From: SAR202 cluster bacterium
GTDB taxonomy: Bacteria; Chloroflexota; Dehalococcoidia; Lucifugimonadales; Australimonadaceae
Assembly (NCBI GenBank): GCA_016872415.1
Contig: VGZX01000004.1
Span: 1-64,000 of the forward strand
Length of the DNA stretch: 64,000 nucleotides
Reading direction: 5' to 3'
Both the position numbers and the translations under genes were made by a program. Positions within the stretch are counted from its first letter, which is position 1. Each line of letters begins with the position of its first letter. The notes beneath the pieces were generated by a model that was given only the letters and a program-made list of their open reading frames with translations, was not told where the DNA came from and did not search any database. Below are positions 10,034-18,596 of the stretch, piece after piece.

Positions 10034-10507
10034 TGTCCGTGCCCTCCTTTCATCGGATGCTGGTGGACAATCATTCGGGCCTGCCGTGTCATCGACCATG
10101 ACCGACGAGACGCAGCCTTCGGCGCGTTTGGCCCTATCAGGTAATGTCGTTGGTTGCGCGAAGCCGGAGCCGCTGCGCGAACGCTCGCGGCCGGTTTGGC
10201 GGTGAGGGGGCCGGTGTTTGGAATCGACGTGTGAGGGATCGTGGCTATTGAACCCAGTGTCCGCACAGCGATCCGAACGATGTCGTGTCTCTCGATAGGC
10301 TCGGCATCGTGGCTTAGGGCCACTGGCTGGCTATCTTTGAAACGTCGTGACGACGGCGCGTACATGCTGAAAGGCACGACCTAAGAGTGTGTTGAAACTA
10401 GTGAAGATTAGATCATTCCTTTCACGTCACGTCAACGGAGAAACAGGCCTGTTGCCGGGCGATTTCAGTGGAGTTTCGCGAGTTGCCGTCCGAGGCCCCA
10501 CGCGCTC

Positions 10508-11110
10508 TCAGCGGGGAGCGCCGAGTCGGCGCAGCGCGCGGCGCACGCGCTCCTCGACCGGCAGGCCCTCGGCGGACTCGACCGCCAACGCCTGCCGCGC
10601 CTCCGCGGCCGAGAAGCCGAGCCCCAACAGCCATTGCAAGGCGGGGTCGCCGGCGTCGTTGGAGGTGGCCGCCAGGACGGTCGCGGGAATGCCGGCGCTC
10701 TCCTCCAGCTTGCCCTTGAGTTCCAAGACGATGCGCTCGGCGGTGCGCTTGCCGACGCCGTGGGCTCGCGTCAACGCGCGCGTGTCGCCGGCGACGATCG
10801 CGGCGGCGGCGTCGGCGGGCGAGAGGGCGGATAGCACGGCGAGCGCGACACGCGGCCCAACGCCGTTCACTTGCAGGAGCGCCTCGAAGAGCTGCAGGCC
10901 GGGCGCGGTGGCGAAACCGTAGAGCTGCAAGTCGTCCTCGCGCACCACCAGGTGCGTGTGCAGGTGCACCCGCGACTCGTCGGCTCGCATGCTTGCGAGA
11001 TCGCTGGCGGGGACGGACACCTTCAGTGTCACGCCGCCGCCGATGCGAACGAGGGCGAAATCGGCGCCGCGGGATACGAGCACGCCTTCGATGGCGGCGA
11101 CGAGGCTCAT
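10508..11110 (-). CDS. ruvA: Holliday junction branch migration protein RuvA
   Basis: IEGVLVSRGADFALVRIGGG, HTHLVVREDDLQLYGF, LLQVNGVGPRVALAVLS HhH; C-terminal LLGLGFSAAEARQAL. Confidence 0.95.
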   Translation of the reverse strand: MSLVAAIEGVLVSRGADFALVRIGGGVTLKVSVPASDLASMRADESRVHLHTHLVVREDDLQLYGFATAPGLQLFEALLQVNGVGPRVALAVLSALSPADAAAAIVAGDTRALTRAHGVGKRTAERIVLELKGKLEESAGIPATVLAATSNDAGDPALQWLLGLGFSAAEARQALAVESAEGLPVEERVRRALRRLGAPR

Positions 11111-11607
11111 GCCGTTCGCACCTTGGCCGTCACCCGCCAGTGCGCGAGGTGGCAGAGGGCGACGGCGATGGCGTCCGAGGCGTCCTCGGCGATCGGCTCG
11201 GGCGGCAGGCCGAGCACTAGCTGTAGCGTGCGCTGCACCTGTGCCTTCGTGCTCGCGCCATAGTCGGCAACGGCGCTCTTCACCTGCGACGGCAGATAGC
11301 GATGGACCTCCATGCCCGCGCCGGCCGCCAGCAGCAGTCCCACGGCCTGCGCCTGCCCCACCGCGACCGCCGACTTGGCGCCACGCTCCGGCGCGACGAA
11401 CGGCTCTTCGATGGCGAGGTGGTCAGGGCGCCACGCATCCACCACTTGCCCGAGCGCCAGATAGAGGAAGCGCAATCGCTGATGCACCGGTTGTCCGCGC
11501 GGTGCGTCCAGCGTGCCCCACGCCACGCAGCGGACGCTGGGCCCCGCCACTTCCAGAACGCCGTAGCCCATGTGCTGCGTTCCTGGGTCCACGCCGAGTA
11601 CGCGCAC
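11107..11607 (-). CDS. ruvC: Crossover junction endodeoxyribonuclease RuvC
   Basis: VLGVDPGTQHMGYGVLE, AIEEPFVAPERGAKSAVAVGQAQAVGLLLAA, DASDAIAVALCH; overlaps ruvA start. Confidence 0.96.
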   Translation of the reverse strand: MRVLGVDPGTQHMGYGVLEVAGPSVRCVAWGTLDAPRGQPVHQRLRFLYLALGQVVDAWRPDHLAIEEPFVAPERGAKSAVAVGQAQAVGLLLAAGAGMEVHRYLPSQVKSAVADYGASTKAQVQRTLQLVLGLPPEPIAEDASDAIAVALCHLAHWRVTAKVRTA

Positions 11608-11715
11608 CGGTCAACCTCCCCGCAGGCAAAACGAATGGCGCCTGCCTCGCGGCTGACGCCATTCTATGATGCCCATGTCCCATGGAGAACGGCCTGCCGC
11701 CACGCCTGCCGCCAA

Positions 11716-12477
11716 CTATGCGGCGCCGTATTCCTCCAGCGCTTCCTTGGCGAAGTCGGCGTTGGTGAACACCTGTTGCACGTCGTCCAATTCCTCGAGG
11801 CGGTCCATCAGGCGCAACGTTTGCACGGCGGAGCCGCCGTCGAGCGCCAGCGTCGTCTTCGGCACCATGCCGATGGTTGCGTTCGAGGCTTCGAGCCCGG
11901 CGGCCTTGACGATCTTGGTGATCGCTTCCAGGGAGGCGGGCGGGCCGATGATCTCCAGCGAGCCGTCTTCCACCTTGAAGTCGTCCGCTCCGGCGTCGAT
12001 GGCGGCGAGTGCAACCTCCTCCGCCTTCGCCTCGTCAACGTCGTCGACGGTGACGATCGCCTTGCTGTCGAACACCCAACCGACGGAGCCGGTTTCGCCA
12101 AGGTTGCCGCCGCCGCGCGTGAAAGCCGCCCGCACTTCGGAGGCCGTGCGGTTGCGGTTGTCGGTCATCGCCTTCACCAGGATCGCGGCGCCGCCGGGCC
12201 CATAGCCCTCGTAGGCGATCTCCTCGAAGCGCGCGCCGGAGTCGCTGACGCCGAGGCCCTTCTTGATAGCGCGCTCGACGTTCTCGCCGGGCATGTTCGC
12301 CGCGCGCGCCTTGTCCACGGCGAGGCGCAGGCGGAAGTTCATGTTGACGTCGCCGCTGCCACCCTCGCGCGCGGCGACGGATACTTCGCGGGCGAGCCGG
12401 GTAAAGGCGGCGCCCTTCTTCGCGTCGAGCGCCGCTTTCTTGTGCTTGATCGTCGCCCATTTGGAGTGACCGGACAT
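11716..12477 (-). CDS. yebC: YebC/PmpR family DNA-binding regulatory protein
   Basis: MSGHSKWATIKHKKAALDAKKGAAFTRLAREVSVAAREGG..NFRLRLAVDKARAANMPGENVERAIKKG, YEGYGPGGAAILVKAMTDNRNRT. Confidence 0.97.
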   Translation of the reverse strand: MSGHSKWATIKHKKAALDAKKGAAFTRLAREVSVAAREGGSGDVNMNFRLRLAVDKARAANMPGENVERAIKKGLGVSDSGARFEEIAYEGYGPGGAAILVKAMTDNRNRTASEVRAAFTRGGGNLGETGSVGWVFDSKAIVTVDDVDEAKAEEVALAAIDAGADDFKVEDGSLEIIGPPASLEAITKIVKAAGLEASNATIGMVPKTTLALDGGSAVQTLRLMDRLEELDDVQQVFTNADFAKEALEEYGAA

Positions 12478-12568
12478 GTGCTCATCTCCAACGTCCCGCG
12501 AACCGGCGGGTATGAGGTTCCAGGCATCAGTGGGATTCTAGCATCGGGGGCGCGCCGGGAGAGAACGC

Positions 12569-13318
12569 CTAGGCTTGCGGCGGCGCCGGAGCCTGGGGCG
12601 CCTGGCCGGCATCCCGATGGTGGGAGCGGCGCCGTCGCGGGCGGAGCGGGCGCGCCGGCTTGGGGGCCGCCACCGGTCGAGGCTCGAGGCCCTGGGGTAT
12701 GGCGACGCGCATGCGTCTCGCGGCCAGGTCGACCTCCACCACCACGTCGCCGATGGCGGGAAGCAGCCACTCTTGCCGCTCGTCGCGCACCACGAATACA
12801 TCGTTGGCGCCGGTTTCCAGCACCTCGACCAACCGGCCAAGCGGCTCGCCCGACTCGGCCACGACATCCATGTCGATGATCTGATAGTGGTAGTAGGTGC
12901 CTTCGGGCGGCTTGGGGACGGCGCGTTCCGGCACGAACACCGGCTCGCGCACCAACTCTGCGCCCGCCTCCGGGCTGTCGATGCCGTTGAGCTTCACTAG
13001 CAGGATGTGCTGCTGTGTTTGAACGCGGGCGACCACGAAGCGTTGGCCCTTGATGTGGATGGCCGCGCGCGGCCGGAACCGTTGGGGGTTGGCTGTCTGC
13101 GGAAGGATGCGCAAGCGGCCGTCGTGGCTGTGCGTGCCGACGACAACGCCAACCTGGACATAGGCATCCAGGGCCGCGGGTTTGGCGTCCGGCGTGGAAG
13201 CGGCGGTCTGTTCCTTGGGGGGCTTAGACGATCTCGAGGGTGACACGCTGGTCGTGCTTGATGGCCGCGACGCGGAGGAGCACGCGCATCGCCTGGGCCA
13301 CCCGGCCTTGGCGGCCAA
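12569..13318 (-). CDS. rimM: Ribosome maturation factor RimM (true start probably near 13200)
   Basis: VQVGVVVGTHSHDGRLRILPQT, YYHYQIIDMDVV..GEPLGRLVEVLETGANDVFVV, EWLLPAIGDVVVEVDLAARRMRV. The ORF extends into khpA so an internal start is likely. Confidence 0.9.
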   Translation of the reverse strand: MAAKAGWPRRCACSSASRPSSTTSVSPSRSSKPPKEQTAASTPDAKPAALDAYVQVGVVVGTHSHDGRLRILPQTANPQRFRPRAAIHIKGQRFVVARVQTQQHILLVKLNGIDSPEAGAELVREPVFVPERAVPKPPEGTYYHYQIIDMDVVAESGEPLGRLVEVLETGANDVFVVRDERQEWLLPAIGDVVVEVDLAARRMRVAIPQGLEPRPVAAPKPARPLRPRRRRSHHRDAGQAPQAPAPPQA

Positions 13319-13451
13319 TGATCTTGCCTTTGTCGTCGGGGTGGACCTCGAGCTTAATCACCACTTGTCCGTCGGCCACCTCTTCCGCGACCTTCACGTC
13401 GTTCGGATTGGCGACGATGGACTTGGCGATGAGTTCGACCAACTCCTTCAT
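13224..13451 (-). CDS. khpA: KH-domain RNA-binding protein (KhpA/YlqC)
   Basis: MKELVELIAKSIV..PNDVKV, KIIGRQGRVAQAMRVLLRVAA; start overlaps rpsP stop (TAATG). Confidence 0.94.
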   Translation of the reverse strand: MKELVELIAKSIVANPNDVKVAEEVADGQVVIKLEVHPDDKGKIIGRQGRVAQAMRVLLRVAAIKHDQRVTLEIV

Positions 13452-13705
13452 TAGGCTCCGGCTTTCCCTGTTACGCCCTGACTCTTCAAGATCTGCGCGA
13501 CGGACTCCGATGGCTGTGCCCCGGCCTTGATCCAGTATTGGACGCGCTCTTGATTGATCGACACCGTTGGAGGGTTGGTCAGCGGGTTGTAGATGCCGAC
13601 CTGCTCGACGAACGCGCCATCGCGGGGAGCCGCGATATCGGCCACCATGATGCGATAGCTGGGTTGCTTCTTCTTGCCTACGCGGCTCAAACGGATGCGG
13701 AGCAT
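13451..13705 (-). CDS. rpsP: 30S ribosomal protein S16
   Basis: MLRIRLSRVGKKKQPSYRIMVADIAAPRDGAFVEQVGIYNPLTNPPTVSINQERVQYWIKAGAQPSESV, 84 aa. Confidence 0.98.
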   Translation of the reverse strand: MLRIRLSRVGKKKQPSYRIMVADIAAPRDGAFVEQVGIYNPLTNPPTVSINQERVQYWIKAGAQPSESVAQILKSQGVTGKAGA

Positions 13706-13753
13706 GAAAGGGCAGACTCCTGGGACACAAATTCCTAACGTCAGCAAAAAGCG

Positions 13754-13782
13754 ATTGTAGAGTGGCGCCATTGCCTTGTCAA
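13754..13782 (-). promoter_or_regulatory. Consensus sigma70 promoter for rpsP-khpA-rimM
   Basis: Minus strand TTGACA-17 nt-TACAAT (tgtcaa 13777-13782; attgta 13754-13759), about 45 nt upstream of the rpsP ATG with AGGAG SD in the leader. Confidence 0.8.
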
Positions 13783-13952
13783 CGCGACAAACGCCTTGAG
13801 GAAGCCGTTGTCGGGCCACGCGCCATCCGCGCCGGCATGCCGGGAACTCCACCGTGACTCCCGCCTTGACATCAATGCCCCACGCTCAATCGGGAGGTCA
13901 ATGGATCGGGCAGGCCGGCCTCCGCCATGAGCCGTTGCGTCTCCGCGATGTC

Positions 13953-14597
13953 CTACCAGACGCGGCCGAGCGAGATCGCCTCGGCCCCCTCATCGTAAAC
14001 GGCGTACGCGGCGCGCGGATCGCCGTCGCGGGGCTGCCCCACGCTGCCGGGATTGACCGCTACGCGCAGGTTGCCCAGCTCCACGCGCAGGCCGTCGGGC
14101 CCCGGCTGCCGCAGCCCATCGCCCTCGATACACGCGAACGGCAGGTGCGAATGGCCCACCAACACGACCTTGGCGCCCGTTTCGTACCATGCGTCTGTCG
14201 CCTGCCCAAAGCTCAGCAGGTAACCGCGCAGCGGGTCGGCCGGCGTGCCGTGCACCAAGACGAACGGCTCTCGCGACTCCGAGATGGGCAACGCGGTGAG
14301 GTAATCGTGGGCCTCCGGGGTGAGCTACGTCATCGTCCACCGACACGCCTCGGCCGCGAAGTAGTTGAAGTCTTCCAGCCCGAGCCGGCCGACGGCGGCC
14401 GCATCGTGGTTGCCGGTGATAGCAAGGGCGCCGAGGCTCCGGAGCCGCTCGACGCACTCGACGGGCTTCGGGCCATAGCCGACGATGTCGCCGAGGCACC
14501 AGACGGCATCCGCGGCGCCGTAGCGCTCGGCGTCGAGCAGCACCGCATCGAGGGCGGGCAGGTTGGAATGGATGTCGCTGACGATGAGCACGCGCAT
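13953..14597 (-). pseudogene. Calcineurin-like metallophosphoesterase (YfcE-like) interrupted by an in-frame TAG
   Basis: MRVLIVSDIHSNLPALDAVL..WCLGDIVGYGPKPVEC..ITGNHDAAAVG..CRWTMT*LTPEAHDYLTALPISESREPFVLVHGTPADPLRGYL..VVLVGHSHLPF..VNPGSVGQPRDGDPRAAYAV. Same frame on both sides of TAG at 14325-14327. Confidence 0.85.
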
Positions 14598-14603
14598 GGC
14601 GTC

Positions 14604-14638
14604 ATTGTACCGGGCGGCGGCGCGGCTTTGCGTATAAT
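14604..14638. promoter_or_regulatory. Divergent -10 elements for phosphoesterase (-) and thiL (+), leaderless geometry
   Basis: Minus TACAAT-GACGCC-ATG (attgta 14604-14609) and plus TATAAT-CGCCTC-ATG (14633-14638). Confidence 0.65.
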
Positions 14639-14644
14639 CGCCTC

Positions 14645-15646
14645 ATGACCACCGTGCGTGACATCGGCGAGTTCGGGCTGATCGACCGCATCGCGCGCCG
14701 CATCGCCGATGCCCACCTCCGGCCTCCGGCTTACGAGGAGTTCAAGCTGCGGATCGGCATTGGTGACGACGCGGCCGCGTGGCAGTTGACCGGCGGCATC
14801 GAGGTCTGCACCACCGATACGATGGTGGAGGGCACGCACTTCCGCTCCGACACGCTCTCGTGGGGCGACGTGGGCTGGAAGCTGGCGGCCGCGAATATCA
14901 GCGACATCGGCGCCATGGGCGGCATTCCGCTCTGCGCCGTCGTCACGATGGGCCTGCCCGCCACGTTGCCGACGGCATCGGTCGACGATCTGTACGACGG
15001 CATGCTCGCGGCGATGAATGCCTACCGCGCGCTGTTGGTCGGTGGCGACATCGTCAACTCGCCGGTCGCCTTCGTATCCATGACCCTGACCGGCGTTTGC
15101 GTCGGCGAGCCGATGATTCGCACGGCGGCCAGGCCGGGCCACGTCATCGGCGTCACCGGTCCATTGGGGGCGTCGGGCGGCGGCTTATGGCTGCTGCTGC
15201 AAGGGGAGGCCACCGAGACGCCGTCGGCGCAGGCCCTGCTCGCGGCGCACCGCCGGCCCGCGCCGACGCTGGAGGATGGCCGGCGGCTGTCGTATGGCGG
15301 CGTGCGTTGCGCGATGGACATTTCCGATGGGCTGGTGGCCGACCTCGGCAAGCTGACCAAGGCGAGCCGCATCGGTGCCGTCATCCGGGCCGACCGCGTC
15401 CCCGTCGCGCCGGCGTTGAGCGAGGCGTTGCCCGAGGAGGCGGCGCGCTTGGCGCTGACCGGCGGCGAGGACTACGAGGTCGTGTTCACGGCGCCGCGCG
15501 AGATCGCCGCGCGTTTGTTGCCGGAGCTGCCGCGCGCCACGCTCATCGGCGAGGTCACGGCGGAGGAACCGGGCACGGTGCGCGTGTTGGACGCGCGCGG
15601 CCAGCCGGTGCCATTGTCCAGCCACGGATGGGAGCACCTGCGTTGA
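14645..15646 (+). CDS. thiL: Thiamine-monophosphate kinase
   Basis: GEFGLIDRIARR, GIGDDAAAWQL, TTDTMVEGTHF, WKLAAANISDIGAMGG, MDISDGLVADLGKL, GGEDYEVVFT. Confidence 0.96.
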   Translation: MTTVRDIGEFGLIDRIARRIADAHLRPPAYEEFKLRIGIGDDAAAWQLTGGIEVCTTDTMVEGTHFRSDTLSWGDVGWKLAAANISDIGAMGGIPLCAVVTMGLPATLPTASVDDLYDGMLAAMNAYRALLVGGDIVNSPVAFVSMTLTGVCVGEPMIRTAARPGHVIGVTGPLGASGGGLWLLLQGEATETPSAQALLAAHRRPAPTLEDGRRLSYGGVRCAMDISDGLVADLGKLTKASRIGAVIRADRVPVAPALSEALPEEAARLALTGGEDYEVVFTAPREIAARLLPELPRATLIGEVTAEEPGTVRVLDARGQPVPLSSHGWEHLR

Positions 15647-16119
15647 CGGAAGCCCCGCTCAAGGTCACCACGCGGTCGGCGGAGGAGACGCAGGCGTTTG
15701 GACGACGCATCGGCGCGCTGCTGGAGCGCGGCGACTTGGTGCTGCTGCATGGCACGCTGGGCGCGGGGAAGACGACGCTCACGCAGGGTATCGCCTGGGG
15801 CGCCGGCGTGACCAAGTACGCGCACAGCCCCACATTCGTGTTGGTGCACGAGTACGGGGGGCGCATTCCGATTTATCACTTGGACCTTTACCGTCTCGAC
15901 GAGCTGCTGGAGGTCCACGATCTTGGCATCGAGGAGATGCTGGAAGAAGGCGCGTGCGTCGTCGAGTGGGCCGAAAAGGCGCCGGAGGTGTTCCCGCGCG
16001 ACCACCTGGCGATCGACGTGGTTCCGGGCGTGGGCGACGAACGCACGCTGAATGCGACGCCGCACGGCGCGCGCTACGTCCGGCTGGTGCGCGACTTGCG
16101 CGAGGCGCCGAGCCGGTGA
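15643..16119 (+). CDS. tsaE: tRNA threonylcarbamoyladenosine biosynthesis ATPase TsaE
   Basis: TTG start overlapping thiL TGA; LLHGTLGAGKTTLTQGIAWG, SPTFVLVHEYGGRIPIYHLDLYRL, VVEWAEKAPEVFP. Confidence 0.93.
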   Translation: MTEAPLKVTTRSAEETQAFGRRIGALLERGDLVLLHGTLGAGKTTLTQGIAWGAGVTKYAHSPTFVLVHEYGGRIPIYHLDLYRLDELLEVHDLGIEEMLEEGACVVEWAEKAPEVFPRDHLAIDVVPGVGDERTLNATPHGARYVRLVRDLREAPSR

Positions 16120-16844
16120 GCGACCTGCACCTCATCATCGACACCTCGACCCGCCACGGCGCGGTCGGCCTGCACGATGGAGCGGCCATGATCCGCTCCG
16201 AGGCCTGGTTGTCGCGCCATAACCATACGGCGGAGCTGCTGCCGGCAATCGATCACCTGCTCGCGGCGCAAGGCGCGACGGTGGACCTGCTGCGTGGCAT
16301 CGCCGTCGCACGAGGCCCGGGCGGCTTCAGCGCATTGCGCGCGGGGCTGGGTGTCGCCAAGGGGTTCGCGTTCGCTCGCGGCATCCCGTTGGTGGGCGTT
16401 AGCACGCTGGAGGCGACGGCATACCCGCTCCGCGATGTGGGCCTGCCCATCTGCGCGTTGTTGGAAGCCGGCCAAGGGGCGGTGGCATGGGCGCGGTTCG
16501 AGCAGCGAGCGGGCGGCTGGCGGCGGGCGACGCCGGAGCGCGTGACACCGCTCGACCGCATGCTGGGCAAGGGTGGCCGCCGCCTGTTGTTCTGCGGCGA
16601 GGGCGCCAGCAGGTATCGCGGCGAGATCGAGGCTGTCGCGGGGGCGAGGGCGCGCTTCGTCGATGGGGCCCCGCACATGCGCCTGCGCGGCGTCGCCGAG
16701 CTGGGCGTGGCGCGTTTGGCCCGGGGCGAGTCCGACGCGGTGGCAAGCCTGGAGCCGCGCTATCTGCGGCCGCCGGGGATCACGCCGGCGAAGGCGACAA
16801 CCGCCGTGAAATTGGGCGCCGCGCCGCGCGCGATGAGCATGTGA
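16116..16844 (+). CDS. tsaB: tRNA threonylcarbamoyladenosine biosynthesis protein TsaB
   Basis: GTGA overlap with tsaE; LIIDTSTRHGAVGLHDG, HNHTAELLPAIDHLL, VARGPGGFSALRAGLGVAKGFAFARGIPLVGVSTLEA. Confidence 0.93.
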   Translation: MSDLHLIIDTSTRHGAVGLHDGAAMIRSEAWLSRHNHTAELLPAIDHLLAAQGATVDLLRGIAVARGPGGFSALRAGLGVAKGFAFARGIPLVGVSTLEATAYPLRDVGLPICALLEAGQGAVAWARFEQRAGGWRRATPERVTPLDRMLGKGGRRLLFCGEGASRYRGEIEAVAGARARFVDGAPHMRLRGVAELGVARLARGESDAVASLEPRYLRPPGITPAKATTAVKLGAAPRAMSM

Positions 16845-16937
16845 CGGAAATCGAAGCCATGTGATAGCCTTGCGGCACTTGCCTTGCGTAAGGCGACGGC
16901 CACGCCGGGCCGATACTTCCGAGGGAGCAGCCTCCGA

Positions 16938-17390
16938 ATGGAACGGACCCTGATTCTGCTAAAGCCCGACGCATTGCAGCGTGGCCTGTGCGGCCGCATC
17001 ATCGCTCGCCTCGAGGACCGCGGCCTGAAGCTCGCTGGCATGAAGCTGATGCGAATGGACATGGCCGTGGCGCGAAAGCACTACGAAGCGCACGTGAACC
17101 GGTCATTCTTCGTCGGCCTGGCCGAGTTCATGACGTCGCGGCCCATCGTCGCGATTGCCGTCGAGGGCAAGAACGCGGTGGACGTGGTGCGCGGGACGAT
17201 GGGCGCCACGGACCCGCAGAAGGCGGCCCCCGGCACGGTGCGCGGCGACTTCGGCATCGACATCGCTCGCAACCTCATCCACGGCTCCGACTCGCCCGAA
17301 GCGGCGGAGCGCGAGTTGGCGATCTTCTTCAAGCCGGAAGAGTTGTTGAGCTACGAGCGGGAAACCGACCGCTGGATCATTGAATCCTGA
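16938..17390 (+). CDS. ndk: Nucleoside diphosphate kinase
   Basis: MERTLILLKPDALQRGLCGRIIARLEDRGLKLAGMKLM, GTVRGDFGIDIARNLIHGSDSPEAAERELAIFF (active-site His). Confidence 0.97.
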   Translation: MERTLILLKPDALQRGLCGRIIARLEDRGLKLAGMKLMRMDMAVARKHYEAHVNRSFFVGLAEFMTSRPIVAIAVEGKNAVDVVRGTMGATDPQKAAPGTVRGDFGIDIARNLIHGSDSPEAAERELAIFFKPEELLSYERETDRWIIES

Positions 17391-17781
17391 CGAGCGGCTT
17401 GGCCTGCTTCCATATCTGCTCCAGGCGGTAGAAATCGCGCTGCTCCTCGCTGAAGACGTGGATCACCACGTCCACGTAGTCGAGCAGCACCCACCCGGAG
17501 TCCGCAGACCCCTCCCGGTGGTGCGGGGTAACGCCCTTTTGCTTGAGCGCGTACTCGACATCGTCAGCGACGGCGACGAGCTGCCGTTGGCTGCCCGCGC
17601 TCATGATCACCAGGTAGTCGGTGAAGCTCGTGGCTGGCTGGACGTCGAGCAGCACGATGTCGGTTGCTTGTTTGTCGGAGGCCGTGTCGACCGCGGCGCG
17701 TGCGAGCTCAAGTGGTTTCAGCGGTACACCTCGTGTCGTGCGAGTTGCCGCGCTCGTCATTGCGGCAAGCCGTGGTTTCAC
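17377..17781 (-). CDS. rsfS: Ribosomal silencing factor RsfS
   Basis: DKQATDIVLLDVQPATSFTDYLVIMSAGSQRQLVAVADDVEYALK..HREGSADSGWVLLDYVDVVIHVFSEEQRDFYRLEQIWKQAK; start may be ATG 17760. Confidence 0.94.
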   Translation of the reverse strand: MKPRLAAMTSAATRTTRGVPLKPLELARAAVDTASDKQATDIVLLDVQPATSFTDYLVIMSAGSQRQLVAVADDVEYALKQKGVTPHHREGSADSGWVLLDYVDVVIHVFSEEQRDFYRLEQIWKQAKPLVRIQ

Positions 17782-17879
17782 AACGATTATATGGCCGCGA
17801 TGCGCCGCGCGCAGCAGGTATAATCGATGAGTCTCGTACGTCCCCTAGAACACGGCCCGCTTCGTCGAAAGGATCCGAC

Positions 17880-18596
17880 ATGGAGCCCGTGACCCGTCAG
17901 AAGTCCTCGTTTCATCGGGCGGTGTGGAACGAAGTCGCCCAACACCTGCGCTCCCGGTTCACGGCCGGGCTGCTGGTGCTCGTGCCCATCATCGGCACAT
18001 ACCTCATCCTCCGCATCTTCTTCGATTTTCTCGATGGGGTGCTCAAGCCTGCGTTCGAGTGGATATTCGGGCGCTACTACCCCGGTATGGGCCTGGTCAC
18101 GCTGGTCATTGTCGTCTACCTCGCGGGGGTCATCGCGACGAACCTGATTGGACGCGCCTTCTTCCAGGGCATCCAACAGGCGCTCACGGTGCTGCCGGTG
18201 GTGCGCTCGGTGTACGGCGTCGTGAACCGCTTGGTCGATTCGCTCGCCGGCAAGCGCACGACGGGGCTCAACCGCGTGGTGCTGGTGGAGTATCCACACC
18301 CCGGGCTATGGACGGTGGCGTTTTTGACTGGGTTCTCGTACTCGGATTCCGACAACGAGCTGTTGGCCGTGCTCTACATTCCCACCGCGCCGACGCCCAC
18401 GTCGGGTTGGCTAGCATTCGTGCCCGTCGCGCGTGTGTTCGATACCGACATTTCGACGCAGGCCGCGCTGCAGACGGTGCTGTCGGGAGGCATATCCTAT
18501 CCCGAGCGATTCTTGAAGCGGCCGTTGCCGGAAGCGGAGCTTGTCGCGGCAATGCCGAGGAAGGCCAATGGCTCAACCAGCGTTCCAGCCCCCTAG
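17880..18596 (+). CDS. DUF502 family membrane protein
   Basis: RFTAGLLVLVPIIGTYLILRIFFDFLDG..YPGMGLVTLVIVVYLAGVIATNLIGR..LPVVRSVYGVVNRL..VLVEYPHPGLWTVAFLTG..IPTAPTPTSGWLAFVP. Confidence 0.9.
   Translation: MEPVTRQKSSFHRAVWNEVAQHLRSRFTAGLLVLVPIIGTYLILRIFFDFLDGVLKPAFEWIFGRYYPGMGLVTLVIVVYLAGVIATNLIGRAFFQGIQQALTVLPVVRSVYGVVNRLVDSLAGKRTTGLNRVVLVEYPHPGLWTVAFLTGFSYSDSDNELLAVLYIPTAPTPTSGWLAFVPVARVFDTDISTQAALQTVLSGGISYPERFLKRPLPEAELVAAMPRKANGSTSVPAP

Noticed and set aside
10030-10377. 115-aa minus-strand ORF upstream of the micro-ORF
   Set aside because: No SD, no recognisable domain, and its stop overlaps the micro-ORF start region; judged a chance frame.
10385-10398. GAGTGTGTTGAAAC resembling some insertion-sequence inverted-repeat ends
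   Set aside because: Single copy, no matching inverted repeat, no transposase remnants or target duplication seen.
14325-14327. Genome-wide amber recoding
   Set aside because: TAG is used as a normal terminal stop by several genes here (for example ftsK, MFS, mrp), so recoding is not supported.
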